A stretch of 64,000 nucleotides of DNA from Sinohyriopsis cumingii (Eukaryota; Mollusca; Bivalvia; Unionida; Unionidae), in contig CM068827.1 in assembly GCA_028554795.2 (NCBI GenBank), positions 77,001,677-77,065,676 of the forward strand. Reading direction: 5' to 3'. This document shows positions 23,060 through 34,486 of this stretch, in pieces. Numbering within the stretch: the stretch's first letter is position 1; each line of letters begins with the position of its first letter. A program made the position numbers and the translations under genes. The notes under the pieces were generated by a model. That model did not search any database, was not told where the DNA came from, and worked only from the letters and a program-made list of their open reading frames with translations.

Positions 23060-23391
23060 TGAAATTGGCAAGCTTTGTCTAAAATGTCATCAAAAGTAGA
23101 CATCTGTCTTTCAAATCCTACACTGGAACAATTAAATCATTAAAAAAAAATGCATTGATTCAACTTGACAGAAAATATGATCTTTCTGAGGCAAAGGCTT
23201 CCTTAACGAAACACGAAATATTTTGGTTCAGTATTTGGTAGACAAGAATATTTTGGGTAAAAGTGCTTTGGTTTCGATTAGTAAGTCTGTATCAGACTCT
23301 GACCTAAAAATAAAGGAATTAGAATTAAAATACAAGATAGAATTGGAGTTAAGGAAGCTGGAACTTCAGAAAGAGGAAAGAAAGAAATAGA
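23060..23391 (+). pseudogene. Gypsy gag N-terminal remnant
   Basis: A decayed plus-strand reading contains TLEQLNHLKKNALIQLDRKY early, and later IKELELKYKIELELRKLELQ with KEERKK and a stop. This pairing (an N-terminal TLEQL..LKK helix, then a charged coiled coil rich in LELRKLELQ) is seen at the start of gag in several invertebrate Gypsy elements. Frames are interrupted between the two parts. It lies upstream of an RNase H remnant and a 3' LTR. Confidence 0.5.
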
Positions 23392-23594
23392 GTTTTGGGG
23401 CTTTTAAACACTTGATGTCAAGTAGTTTTCTTCTGTTGTGACCAGTATTGAGATTTGCGTTTTTGAGTTATATTTTAATTTTTCGGATTCTAAAAGATAA
23501 ATTCGTTTCTTGGGAAATATTTTGTGCTCATACAGAATTTTTAACAAAGACAGCTCTTATAAAAAAAATTATTTGGATTTCCAAGACCGGAGTG
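23392..23594 (+). repeat. Internal LTR fragment between gag and RNase H remnants
   Basis: Runs parallel to 24370-24560 inside LTR copy B: TTTTGGGGCTTTTAA, CACTTGATGTCAAG, GTGACCAGTATTGAGATT and the AGCTCTTATAAA region. It replaces the expected protease and reverse transcriptase part of the element. Confidence 0.7.
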
Positions 23595-23826
23595 ATTATT
23601 GTTTGGCTTTGATTTTGGCATTACAACATTTTGAAGTTTACCTTAGTTCAGCTTCTTCTTTGATTATTGTGTTTAGTGATCACAACCACCTTACTTTCAT
23701 CGGCAAGATTAAAAATAAAAATCAAAGACTGCTAAGGTAGATTTTGTTGTTACAGGAATATAACCTTGACATCAGGCACATCAGTGGAAAAGATAACTTA
23801 ATAGCAGACGCACTTTCCCATGTATA
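23595..23826 (+). pseudogene. Gypsy RNase H remnant
   Basis: Reads CLALILALQHFEVYLSSAS, IIVFSDHNHLTFI, then NQRLLR and a TAG at 23738-23740 where Gypsy elements have Trp. The same frame continues YNLDIRHISGKDNLIADALS. These are the classic ALxxFxxYL, TDHxxLxx and IxHxxGxxNxxADALS landmarks of Ty3/Gypsy RNase H. The stop and the missing catalytic parts upstream make it non-functional. Confidence 0.85.
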
Positions 23827-23949
23827 ACAATGTATTATTTCATGTCCATTGAGTGTAACTTATATAAGTCCTTTTTAACATCATGTAAAATTAGTCTGTG
23901 GTAAAATGTAAGCTTTATCACATAAATCTTTGTTTTTCTTTTTTTTTTT

Positions 23950-24728
23950 GGGGGGGGGGAGAATTGTTGCGTATATTTGATTTAATTATTATTTGATTTA
24001 ATTTGTGATTTTATTTGATTGTTTGTGGGTTTTGGAATATTTTTAATTTCTTTACATGTCAATGTAATGTAATTTTGTTTACAAGGAATTTGATATTTTC
24101 CAGAAAATTCAGTTTTACCTGAATCTTTCCATAAATACCTAATAACAGAAACACTTGTTTATTTTTTTGACTTAGTTCCTGGAATTGACTGAGGGCCAAG
24201 TAAGCAACTTTTCATTTTGGAGTAAAATGATTGGTTCTTATCAAGGACATACAGGGGCTACGTAATTTGTATATGTAAACATGATTACGTGATCCTCTAT
24301 TTCGCAATTAGGCATTTCCAAAATTGTGAAATACTTAGTATTAATAGTGATGTTTAGAGAGATCTCAGAGTTTTGGGGGGCTTTTAAGCACTTGATGTCA
24401 AGTTGTTTTCTTCTGCTGTGACCAGTATTGAGATTTTGAGTTTTATTGTAAATTTTCGGATTCCAAAATATTAATTCCTTTCTCTGGAAATATTTTGGGC
24501 GCATACAGGATTCTTGAACAAAGAAATTTCTTATAAAAGTTTTATTTGGATTTCCGAAACCAGAGGATTAATTATTGCATTTCTACAAGAAACTGTAGAC
24601 TTCAACACAGTACAGGTTTCAGCATACGTAATCGCCTTCCATCTTGGATTCTTTCTCGGGACTTGAACTTGAAATTATTAGAACATTTTATTGTTAGTTA
24701 TTGTTTATTTGAGCCTAAACACATAACA
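23950..24728 (+). mobile_element. Gypsy polypurine tract and 3' LTR (LTR copy B)
   Basis: A purine run, GGGGGGGGGAGAAT (about 23950-23964), directly precedes TGTTGCG, as a plus-strand primer should. The LTR runs 23965-24728 (764 bp) and ends CATAACA. It fixes the family orientation. The middle differs from copies A and C, so it may be a related subfamily or a deleted copy. Confidence 0.8.
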
Positions 24729-26330
24729 TAATAAATGACTACCTGGTACAAAAACGAGACCAGATATACATATGTATACATCGAAGAAATAAATCCAAGA
24801 GGCATCGATGTATCCATACATACCTAGTAAAATATAGATATATGTTCATTAAAACTTTAATATTAAAAAAATTAAGAAATATAAACATCCAACAACCATA
24901 AAAGAGTTTGATTAATCACTGGCTAGTTCTGACAAAAAAAAAATCTTATAGAAGACACAACAAAATATCTTACATACAGAACACGTGGACAACAGGATGA
25001 TCGCTAGCCACGATCATTAGAAACTGTGACTATGTTATGGAAATTATCCATAGACGAATATGTCAGTTGGTGGGAGTACATAGCATATCAAGTATTGAAA
25101 TATAGGAAGAAATAGGGGGCCTGAATATACAGGAATCTTAGAGTATGACTCATCCAAATCAGATAAAAATAAAATAGAAACCCGTCAAAAAATTATGTAA
25201 ATAAAATTTCTTTCAAAATTCTTTTTGATTTTCTTTTACTGAAGAACAATACACAATATCGGAGGGGGGAAACAGAAACACGTAAAAGCCATGAAACGAT
25301 TCGGAAAAGCCATGGGGATAGGGACACACCGGACGCCAACAGCTTATTATAGATAAAGGACGAGGGTGTGCCCACAAATAAAATGGCCCACAAATACGTT
25401 ATAGTTTCTATATTCTAGTATCTGATAACAAGACTCAGTTGTAGTTTTTACAACCTCTGGAATTTGCAGTAATTGCTCTGGCTGCTTTGGATGTGGCAGC
25501 GGTCCTCTGGCTGTATGATGTCAACTTCACGCTCATCATCACCATCATCTGATTCACAGACTTCTTTATCAAAGAGATCCATTGTCTGCATAATTGTTCA
25601 TACATGATAATAATCTAAACCGAGCTGTTTGTAGAGATCTCTTCTGCTCACTTTTTCTCGAAGTCTTCGTATGCCCATACTTTTTTTTGTCGGATTTATT
25701 TTCTTGTCTTAGTGATCAACATGGTCCTTTTCCTCTCTTCAGCTCAGTTTTTGTGCCATGTATATTTTGGTAGCAACAATAGTTTCTAAGGTCTCATTGT
25801 TCAGCTCGCGTAATAGTTTCTAAGTTACAATAGTTACAATAGTTTCTAAGTTCATGGCTATGGTAGCTGTTCTTATTATTGCAGAACTTTGTTACCGTAT
25901 CATACATTTTTTTAGTTCTTCCTGCAGCTGTTGTGCTTCCATACGTAGTACTGAAAATTATTATTAACAGCAGCTGGATTTTGACTAAATTATGTGTGCA
26001 AAGCTTTCTCAGCTCTATTACAGTATCACTGGGCCAGCAGGCCGTCAAGTTTCGTCGTGTCTTTCGTCAAACAGAAACGTATTAAGTAAGCGAGCAATCT
26101 TCATGAAGTCTGACATGATATATACCTCATTTGGTCCCAAAAAAAGTCATCAAGCGTAAAATCTGAAAGTAAATGCCATGTATTTAATAAAACATACAAC
26201 AACCAATAATATATCTGTACATGCTGCATCACTTGTTCCCAAATACAATAATAGGAAAACAGAAGCATTGGGATGATGACAGCAGAAGCTAATGACATAA
26301 ATAACAAAGACGATGAGGCAAATATAGTAT
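24729..26330. other. Unassigned stretch
   Basis: AT-rich to about 25430, then slightly richer. On the minus strand near 25500-25700 short frames read MGIRRLREKVSRRDLYKQLG and a separate acidic SDDGDDERE segment. These could be remnants of the same large element as the integrase relic at 26351, but I cannot show it. Confidence 0.3.
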
Positions 26331-26350
26331 TTTAAAGACGAAAGGATCAT

Positions 26351-26602
26351 GTGGACGATCAAATTAAGATTGGGAGAATCAAGAAAAGATTTGAGAAAGG
26401 TCATATGGCAAACTTGACAAAGAAAATATTTGTTGTGTCAGAAATATTACAGAAAATTCATGTGACGTACAAGAAAGCAGACCTAGTGGCACACCAACAA
26501 GACATATCAGAACTTATTGACGTAATTAATATAAGAGTCTGTAACATCATGTTTGCGCTCTGCACTCTGCAACAAACAAGACAGCTGTTCTCCACAACTT
26601 AG
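26351..26602 (+). pseudogene. Polinton/Maverick-type integrase C-terminal relic
   Basis: The frame contains IKIGRIKKRFEKGHMANLTK, then KIFVVSEILQK and VTYKKADL. Polinton-like and related transposon integrases end with the pattern VRIS...FEKGY.xNWTxEIFxVxxV...YKLxD. The match is at pattern level. The upstream DDE core is not visible and no intact neighbouring ORFs are present, so this is a fragment. Confidence 0.5.
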
Positions 26603-26736
26603 ACAGGCAAATGATATTTATTTGACATACGTACTATCTGCTGTAAAGTATTGAGAAAACAATTTGTCTTTATTCTTCTAATATTTTCTTGCTGGCTACG
26701 GATTTGCACATACTAACCTTATTAACATACCTAACG

Positions 26737-26940
26737 TCACAATATTATTTTATGGGAGACGCAGTCAAACTTAAAAAACTTCCGTCGTCCTGGTAAATTT
26801 AGTGTGACCAATCTGTCAGTCACACTGTTGATTCGCGCCAGTTCGTCGTTCAACAAGTTTAATCGACCAGCTTTTTCTGATGTATATCTCTGCGGTCTTC
26901 TATTATCGACTCTGTTGTCTTCGTCAATGTCGAGTACCAT
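26737..26940 (-). CDS. Unrecognised 67-aa ORF
   Basis: Starts MVLDIDEDNRVDNRRPQRY and includes a heptad-like LNLLNDELARINSVTDRLV and a basic GRRKFFKF near the end. Codon use is more varied than in the surrounding AT-rich DNA (CGA, CGG, GAC, CCG). Upstream on the minus strand are TTTCCGGCCGC (ETS-like core) and a TATATAA-like stretch. No good donor lies inside the frame; GTATGT occurs just after the stop. It may be a small gene, a first exon with a misplaced end, or chance. No function assigned. Confidence 0.3.
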   Translation of the reverse strand: MVLDIDEDNRVDNRRPQRYTSEKAGRLNLLNDELARINSVTDRLVTLNLPGRRKFFKFDCVSHKIIL

Positions 26941-27315
26941 AGCGGTTTCTTTCTAATTTAATTCATACATTTTTCGTCAGATAAAGTTATATATTATGTA
27001 AGACACTTGTTTATATCACGGACGTCTACCTAGAGCGGCCGGAAATGATTTTTGACGCTATCATGACATCGCACACAGATCCGGATACGAAAGGTTACTT
27101 TTATTTTATTAAAGTATTCTCGAAAGGAAATTTTGAGACACAGCGACTGCAAAGTCTGTGACTATAACAACGCAAATTCTGCTTACAGATAATCAGCAGT
27201 TTGAGCTGCGATCACGTGGGCAAGATGTTTTTCCTGCTGTGACAAGAATTTGCTGATGCATCAAGGTCTGTTGCATAAAAAATCATTAGGAACAATCAAT
27301 AATAGAAATGGTCTT

Positions 27316-27317
<2 letters not shown>

Positions 27318-27347
<30 letters not shown>

Positions 27348-27348
27348 G
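27318..27348. repeat. (AC)n(AT)n microsatellite
   Basis: ACACACAC run followed by ATATATAT. Confidence 0.9.
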
Positions 27349-27394
27349 TCACAAACATGAGCTCCTTTTTCTGAGGGCGTTGGCTTCTGCTGCT

Positions 27395-27850
27395 TTTGTA
27401 GGCCGATAAATCTGCACTTCACCCGTGATATTGATTTTCAGGTGAGGGGCTGATATCACCTATTCATTAAAAGCTGCAATTATCTGCATCAGAATTTGAC
27501 ACACATCGGTGTACATGTAATACACTTACCGGTTTTTCTCGTGGCTGTGCAGCTACCGTTGGCTGAAGAGTTCTTTTGGTGACATGTAGATTATATTTCC
27601 TGAGCAAATCATTTGTTTGGTGACTTGTAAATCCACCTGGAATAGCACAACCATTTGTCCTGTGGCCATTTTGAATTTCGAGCTCGATATCACTGTTACC
27701 AGTTACCGGTATGTGTCTAAAGTGTATGCGGGTTTGTTCCTGAATTATTTGCATGCAGCAAAATTGCACATTTTAATGAACAGGTGACATCAAACCCACA
27801 GCATCATCCATAAATATCAACACATATTTGTGGAGTTGATTTATCGGACT
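27395..27850 (-). repeat. Exon-carrying dispersed repeat, copy 1
   Basis: Similar over about 450 bp to 44560-44990. One end forms a hairpin: CACTTCACCC against GGTGAGGGGCTGATATCACC. The body contains an exon with flanking intron sequence (27530-27739). The other end fades near GTTGATTTATCGG. Confidence 0.75.
27530..27739 (-). CDS. Intact orphan exon, 70 codons, phase 0/0
   Basis: A strong acceptor (aaataattcag at 27740-27741) and a strong donor (GTAAGTG from 27529) bound exactly 70 codons without a stop. It begins EQTRIHFRHIPV and contains NGHRTNGCAIPGGFTSHQ, then DLLRKYNLHVTKRTLQP and ends QPREKP. Splice signals plus frame conservation say it is or was a genuine internal coding exon. No partner exon was found on either side. 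I do not recognise the protein. The same exon, disrupted, is at 44693-44909. Confidence 0.5.
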
Positions 27851-28405
27851 ACTGCTATTGTTGTATTCTTGCTTTAACATCTGAAGTGGAATAAGTCTTT
27901 TCACTATGCTAGTTTTTAACTTCGGTGGATTCATTTATTCAGATTATTCACTGGAATTACAAAGTGCTCAATAATATTCTTGGACTAAATATTAATTAAA
28001 AATTATACTGAATTCAGACAAGGAAATTTTGGGTAATACAATTACTATTCTCTGCTTCAATGAGTTGAATTAATGAGGCAAGGGATATCCTTAAAAGGTA
28101 TAGCTATCTTGTAGACTATTCACATCCTAGTTTCTGAGCTGTGTTGGTTACAACAAGATGGCTGCTATGAAGTTCCAACAAGCTACCCAGATGGGCATCA
28201 TATTTCTCACCTGGCATACATTGATCTTGATGGCAAATGCAGTAATAAGGCAGATGCCTTAGGTCAAAAGTCACCGGTGTCACGATAATTTTCAGCAGTT
28301 TTGGTAGAAACTGGCATTTGACATGTTGTTTGACTGTGTTTCTACTTTGAGCAGCTTCATTTGGATTAGGTAGTATACCAACATCTTTTACATGAATGTG
28401 GAAGG

Positions 28406-28474
28406 GTATGTATGTATGTATGTATGTATGTATGTATGTATGTATGTATGTATGTATGTATGTATGTATGTATG
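28406..28474. repeat. (TATG)n microsatellite
   Basis: About 17 uninterrupted tetranucleotide units. Confidence 0.97.
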
Positions 28475-28599
28475 TTCTGAATTATTCCAAAGAGAAAAAA
28501 TGTAGTCATTGGGATTCCTGGTTTAAGGACTGGGACTGCAACTTGTTCTAATAAAGGAGTCCAAAACTACAACTTTCAGAATCCTATGGAGAACCCTGT

Positions 28600-28610
28600 A
28601 CACACACACA

Positions 28611-28663
<53 letters not shown>
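28600..28663. repeat. (CA)n(GA)n compound microsatellite
   Basis: CA run of seven units followed by about 25 GA units. Confidence 0.97.
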
Positions 28664-28668
<5 letters not shown>

Positions 28669-29813
28669 GAGGAATGGAATATCTAATTGGTCACAGGCTA
28701 AATCTGAACAACTCACCTGCACACCCTAAGACAGCATTTTGGGTTAGCACCAAAATGTTATTGGAAAAGAGATCCCCATCCAATGATGATCAATTGTTGT
28801 GAGCCACATCAGGCACTCCAATATAATTGCAATGGAAGTTACTGAATGCCAGTGGAACCACACAAAACATAGTTTTAAGTGAGTATATTCTGAGGAACAA
28901 CCCAAACAAGTTTAATCAAAACTGAGAAAGAGGTGAAAATAGGTTTTTCAACTGATTGCAATGACAACCACATCATTGCTTGGGGAGGCACCCAATAAAG
29001 AATTTTGAAAGAGCATGCACTAAGACATATTCAAACCATGTTTCATCGAAATTGGCTGAGTCGTTCTGGAAGTCAAAACTGGGTTTCCATTTTTTTCATT
29101 TTGGTTGCTATGCAATCCAAATATTCCTACCATGTGTGATTGAATCTGACCCATCAGATTTTTGTCAAGTCAAAAATAGTAATGTTAATGGATCACAAGT
29201 GATGCACAATGGATGATACATGACAGATACAAGGCTATACTATTATCTCATCTGTCCTTTAATGGCCACAGCTAGAAATGACTGAAAATGGGGCTGTAAC
29301 TCTGTCAAAAAGTTGTAAAGACTAAACCTTCAAAATGCATATTTTAATCAACAAGTCAGTTCACCTACCACCAGGCACAGAATCATATCAGATGGTTCCT
29401 GACCTATGTTGGTTCCAAGTGTGTATACATGGTCAAATGGAAAAGGTGTTTATTAACTGATAAATGTGACTTCTGTATCTTGATACATGTATGTGAACTT
29501 AAAAATGGGATTTTGCTTCATCTGAAAAATGTTTTACTTTACTAGCCCAGAATTTTACACAAGATATACAGAATTTTATTTATTTTTGTGTAGTTTATAA
29601 ATATATAATAAAAGGTAGGTAGAAACTGCCTGATTTTGCCAGCCCTTTTGTGATGAGACACATGAAGTGAAAGAAGTAACAGCAAAAACCAAACCACAGA
29701 TTCACTCATCTTTTGTCAAATTGCAGAAAAAAAAACCCATCCACATCATTAATGTGCTTTTTATTCTTAAAACTGATCTATGTCTGTAGTAGTAATCTTA
29801 CAATGTATTTCAG

Positions 29814-30050
29814 GAGCCCCAAGTGGCCGAGTGGTCTAAAGTGCTCACCATTACAGATCACTGCCATCTCACCTCTGTCTGCATGGGTTTGAGTCTTGGA
29901 CTCAGCCAATGTGGGTATGTAAGAAAGCTTGCCAGTAGCATCTCATGGGTCGGTGGTTCTTTCTGAGTTTTTCCTCCACCATTTATACTGGCTGATATGT
30001 ATAGCCTCTCTTGTGCAGAAAATTGGCATTCAACCATACATCATAAACAA
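29814..30050 (+). mobile_element. tRNA-derived SINE, family 1, full-length with target duplication
   Basis: Starts GAGCCCCAAGTGGCCGAGTG (A box) and has GGGTTTGAGTCTTGG where the B box should be. It ends in an ATAAACAA-type tail. ACAATGTATTTCAG flanks it at 29800-29813 and 30050-30063. Plus orientation; the body is decayed relative to 9614-9876. Confidence 0.9.
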
Positions 30051-30074
30051 CAATGTATTTCAGAACAAGAATTA

Positions 30075-30215
30075 AGAACAATGGCAGGGTTTTTGCAGGG
30101 GTAACACACTTGCTTTGCACCTAAGTAGCACTGAGTTCTATCCCAGTGTTTAAGTAGTGGCCCATCATGGATTGGTGAATTTCTCTGGGTTTTCCAGTTT
30201 CCTAGACCTTATTTT
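30075..30215 (+). mobile_element. tRNA-derived SINE fragment, family 4
   Basis: Reads GGCAGGGTTTTTGCAGGGGT (A-box region), CACTTGCTTTGCACCTAAG (anticodon-arm-like) and GAGTTCTATCCCAGTG (B box), followed by an unrelated body. Single copy here. Confidence 0.55.
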
Positions 30216-30389
30216 AAATACATAAATACATAATATTGAAAAATAATGGAAGACAGATGACATAATGATTCTGGTGACACTGACAACTCAGCTGTCAAGC
30301 GTATGTAATAGAAATAGTAAGGCATCCCTGTAAAGCAACTTACAGAAAGCGATCTGCAGAAGTCTGACTCATGAATAGCATTAGCAGTG

Positions 30390-30905
30390 AATTATGATAC
30401 AAGACAGGAAACTCTATCATATCACAATACATTGGCATGTCAGGAAAGCCTAAAATATCTCAGGCAGGCAGGTCAGACAAGAAACCCTTGCATGTCACAA
30501 TACATTGACAAGTCTGGAAACCCTATCATATTACAACACAGACAACACAGGAAACCTCGCATATCACAGCCAGGCAGGGAAATGCTAGCATACCATGATA
30601 CTCAAGCAAGACAGGAAACCTAGCATATCCTAATACACAAAAAAGACATGAAACATAGCATATCCCAATGCACTGGCAAGACAGGAAATCTAGCATATTT
30701 CAGCTAGGCAGGTAAGACAGGAATCCTAGCATATCACAATACATTGACAAGTCAGGAATCCCTAGCATACTACAATCCAGGCAAGACAGGAAACCAAGCA
30801 TATCACAATACACAAGAAAGACATAAAACCTAGCAAATAAAAAACACAGGCAAAACTGGAAACCATAGAATATCACAATACATAGGCAAGACAGGAAACA
30901 AAATT
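30390..30905. repeat. Irregular minisatellite, about 35-40 bp units
   Basis: Repeated pieces: CAAGACAGGAAACC, TAGCATATCACAATACA, and sometimes CAGGCAGG. More than ten units of uneven length. Confidence 0.85.
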
Positions 30906-33590
30906 GGTTCTATCCAATATCTTAATGTTGACAATGCTGCTGCCTAAAACTAGACAGGGAACCCAACCATCAGGACACAAACTTCAGGCATGAAGAAATA
31001 TTTACTAAACAGCTATGAATACAGTGACTGGTGTGAAAGATACATGACTTTCAAGGATCTTTAACACAATATTTTAATATTGAAGCCTCTAATGAAAAAG
31101 TCACACTTATATCTTGGCTTTGGTAGGTAAGAAATTGTTTGAACAGAAATGATCTTATTAACAAGTTTATTGGTATGAAAACTAACAGTTCAGTATTGCT
31201 AAACAATGATTGTTATGCAATATACACTGTATATAAATTATTCTGAACATGTTGTTGTGTGAAAAACCCAGTTATCTAGTGTCATGCAACTTGCCTATTT
31301 AATGTAAACTTGATTCACCAAGCAAACCAGATAGTGAAACATATTCTGTCTCCACTTGTTTTGTGTGCATCCATTTTCACAATTTCATTATAAATTCAAT
31401 ATTTCAAAACTGTTTACTGGACTTTGAAAATCTTGGCTTCTCAGTTCTCCATACAGGTAGCTTTAATTGCTTTTTCATAATTCCCTCATATTTTGTAAAC
31501 TACTTCCTGACTGGCTTGTGCAGGAGATTCTGCTGCTCTAGACTGGTATAAAAGCCACATGATTAGTGGTCAGCTTGCTTGCTGAAGGTCTTTCTTCACC
31601 TGAGCAGTCATTCCTGAGGATATACAATTATTTTATCTTTTTTCCATTGTTTTAGGGCCTAACACCAAAAACGTGGGGCATGTTTTTCATTTTCATTTAT
31701 TGTTTGGTCAGGTGGTATTTACCCTTTTTTCAAAGATGTATTTATTAAATTTTGAGCTTTGGGGACTGGTCTGGCAATTCATTTTTCTTGGGCTGAGACA
31801 CAGGATTGGTTTCTCCTTTTATATATATATAACCAGATCTGGATTTTTCAGAGATGGTTTAAAATTTTCTGAACCTTTCAGACAACCATGCAACTTTCCA
31901 AAAGACAAATAGTCAGGACAGGTCGGAAAGTAGGAAATCTTGGATTGATAAGCACATGTGCATGCCATCACACGTGCATGTACCAGGTATTAGCCTGCAG
32001 AATGTAAAACCATACAGCCCGTTGGAATGGCAGGGGCAATTGGATTACAGTTATGGTCCATAATACTGCAGTACTCACATTTCACATCTGTCACAGGGTA
32101 TTTTGAAATACAAATCTGTATACAGGTAAGAGGTAGTTGTTGAAAATGTTGATACAGGTTACAACACAACAGTCTGTAATATGTTGTAATATGCATGACA
32201 TAAATTTCAGGGTATGAGGGATCTGTCTTGTTATTCTACAAGCATTAATGTGGAGATTAATAAATATGTACTTCATTTTCTGAAAGAGATCAGGAATCCC
32301 ATCTTTACATAAAGATTTTCTGCAGGATCAATTTCATGATCACAACTTCTACAGAGAAAGCCTGTCAAGTAGAACATCAAAAAGGGATAGAATTGCGCGA
32401 CAAGGGTTTTAGTCCCCATCTGCAACCTTTTATCAAGTGTTTGAGGTGGATGAAAGTTGTGCTGTTTATATCTCAGATACAAAATCATTACATACAAACA
32501 TTTTGGAAAATTAACAATTAAATATAGGCAACAATATTGTGAAAACTAGTGCAACAATTTCAATAATCATTTAAAGATTAACACAAAATTAACATATAGA
32601 AAACTAAGTATCAATTAGAAAAATCATAAAAACATGTATCAGCTTAAAACACAAAAGATATAAAGGTGTGTATATAACATGACTTGTCTTGATGCCAAAA
32701 AAACCTAAGACTGAAATCATTTTATATCATCAGTTTATACACATGACAGGTTTTACATTTGTATTGAAGTTATTTACAGATCAAATAATTTATCCTAACT
32801 GAAAATTAAATACAGTGTAATGTTGTAAAGTGCTTACAGCTTCAAGATTAGGCACTACACAAAGTCCTCATTATTATTATTATTATTAATAATTAATTAA
32901 AAATTGTAAATTACACGTATGCTGTCTTTTTTATGTTTTGCATGGTTAGCAATTTGAAAATTTTTGACAATGGTGAAGCAAAACAGATGTTACTGATTAC
33001 TCACAGAGGACTGATTGATTGATCAATCACCTAACACCTTCACAGAATTTGCTACCATTTAGCCAAGCAGGAAGTGGTATGTGTGTATTTTACTAATATC
33101 TGTGTGTGTCTATGTCAGAGTGAATAAGCCAGTAGTTGTTTGTGTGTGAGAGTGAATAAGCCAGTATATATGTGTTTGTGTGTGGGAGTGGATAAGCCAG
33201 TATGTTTATCATTTCACTCACAGGAAAGTTCTGTATATAAAACTTTTAATAAAACATGCTGTTCATTTTCCTTTCAAAAATCTATCATAAAAGTAAAATT
33301 TTGGGAAGAAAATGTATTTGTGTTGTATACTTAAAGAATTGTTTAATATGAAATGACTGGTAAAATCCTTTTTTTCATTATCATTAAGGATTAAGACTAC
33401 CTGATAAACTATAATGACACATTTATATATGTGTAAATTGTTTGATATATGTCATGTGTGGTGTGTATCTGTTAAGATGTGTGTGTATATGTTGAATTTA
33501 TGCAGATAAGTGTTTATCTGTGTGCAGGGCTGTCCAAAATACAAGAGGTCAAGATAATGGATAATGATTCTGAGTTTTCTTGGCTTTAAC
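30906..33590. other. Intergenic downstream of PEX11
   Basis: No recognised gene. A small tandem repeat at 33100-33202 is the only structure. The frames at 31363-31912 are ordinary AT-rich open stretches. Confidence 0.5.
33100..33202. repeat. Tandem repeat, about 45 bp x 3
   Basis: GAGTGAATAAGCCAGTA (third unit GAGTGGATAAGCCAGTA) alternates with TGTGTGTG-rich spacers. Confidence 0.8.
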
Positions 33591-33599
33591 AGTATGTTT

Positions 33600-33750
33600 A
33601 ACAAATTATTGTTTATATCATGCCAAGGAAATGGAAGCTAAGTGCCTTTTCAACGGACACAGCTGACCCAGGCAGGTCTTTATGTGTTTCTAACCGAAAA
33701 CCCTGAATTACAAGCCAGGTGGTCTACCATCTAGCTGTGGCTTCACTGTT
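33600..33750 (-). mobile_element. tRNA-derived SINE fragment, family 3, copy 1
   Basis: Minus strand begins GCCACAGCTAGATGGTAGAC (A box-like) and reaches TTTCGGTTAGAAACAC, then a body ending CATGATATAAACAAT. Shares its layout and end with 40020-40195. It lies within what may be the PEX11 3' UTR or just beyond it. Confidence 0.5.
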
Positions 33751-33923
33751 TAAGAAGTGAATGAATAAGGAGAATGATCTTTGCAAAGAGAGTGGTCAAG
33801 TAAAAAAACTGCAGTATGCCTAATTATAGTCTCTTTCATATGCTATTATTCCATCCTTTCTTGGAAACATATTCTTAAAACTGAAATAATGAATGGAAAA
33901 ATAAGAATATTTTATCTCTAGTT

Positions 33924-34486
33924 CTACGATGGAACTAGCTTTAAAAGCGGATTCCAAATAGTAGCAACTCCTATGACAGAGGAGATAACTCCAAGCAATC
34001 CTTCTGTCTGTTGTGAAAGCTTCAAATAACCTAATGTGCATGCAGGAATTGGTATATCAGCTATATTCTTAATAAAGTCTAAAAAAAGTGGCCTATTTTC
34101 AACAAACACTCTCAGAATCACTGTTCCCTTTGTCTGGTTTTGTGTGACCATAGTGTGGTTGCTGTCTCCATTCACGTACTGACTTCTCTTGATTCGTGCT
34201 TGGTATGTCTTAACTTCTTGACAAATGACACAAAAAATGTCATAAATGTCCCTCACTAAGTTCAGAATTAGTGTGGCAATGTAAAATCTTGCAGATAAAT
34301 CTGTCCACTTTTGTTTGTTCAGCTTTACAACGCCAACATTGTGTGCCCAGATAAAATGGTCAAAAAGAAGGTAAAAGGCCTGGTTGATCTTGGAGAGGGT
34401 CAAGGTCATTCTAAGGACATAGTCTTTCAGATGCATCGTTTTCAGTGCTCCTTGCAAAAAGTCCAGACTCTTTCCAAACCTCAGCA
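33924..34486 (-). CDS. PEX11A: PEX11 exon 3 (residues 63-249 and stop)
   Basis: Acceptor ttttgtttttcag before TGCTGAGG; stop TAG at 33926-33924. Holds most of the protein, including the conserved WTDLSARFY and NLVRDIYDI segments and the C-terminal hydrophobic helix (about residues 226-247). Confidence 0.95.

Larger units (their letters stand above)
27851..29813. other. Intergenic; microsatellites and a degenerate molluscan-type repeat
   Basis: Apart from the listed simple repeats, 28800-29340 resembles a widespread low-complexity molluscan repeat (TTTCATCGAAATTGGCTGAG, then GGATGATACATGACAG). No coding evidence; the frame at 28980-29216 lies inside this repeat. Confidence 0.5.

Noticed and set aside
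30390..30905. CRISPR-like regular repeat array
   Set aside because: Repeat lengths and spacers vary freely, spacers are not unique, and the genome is an animal's; it is a minisatellite.
31363..31912. Two hydrophobic plus-strand ORFs downstream of SINE region
   Set aside because: T-rich DNA gives Phe/Leu-rich frames by chance; no motif or splice evidence.
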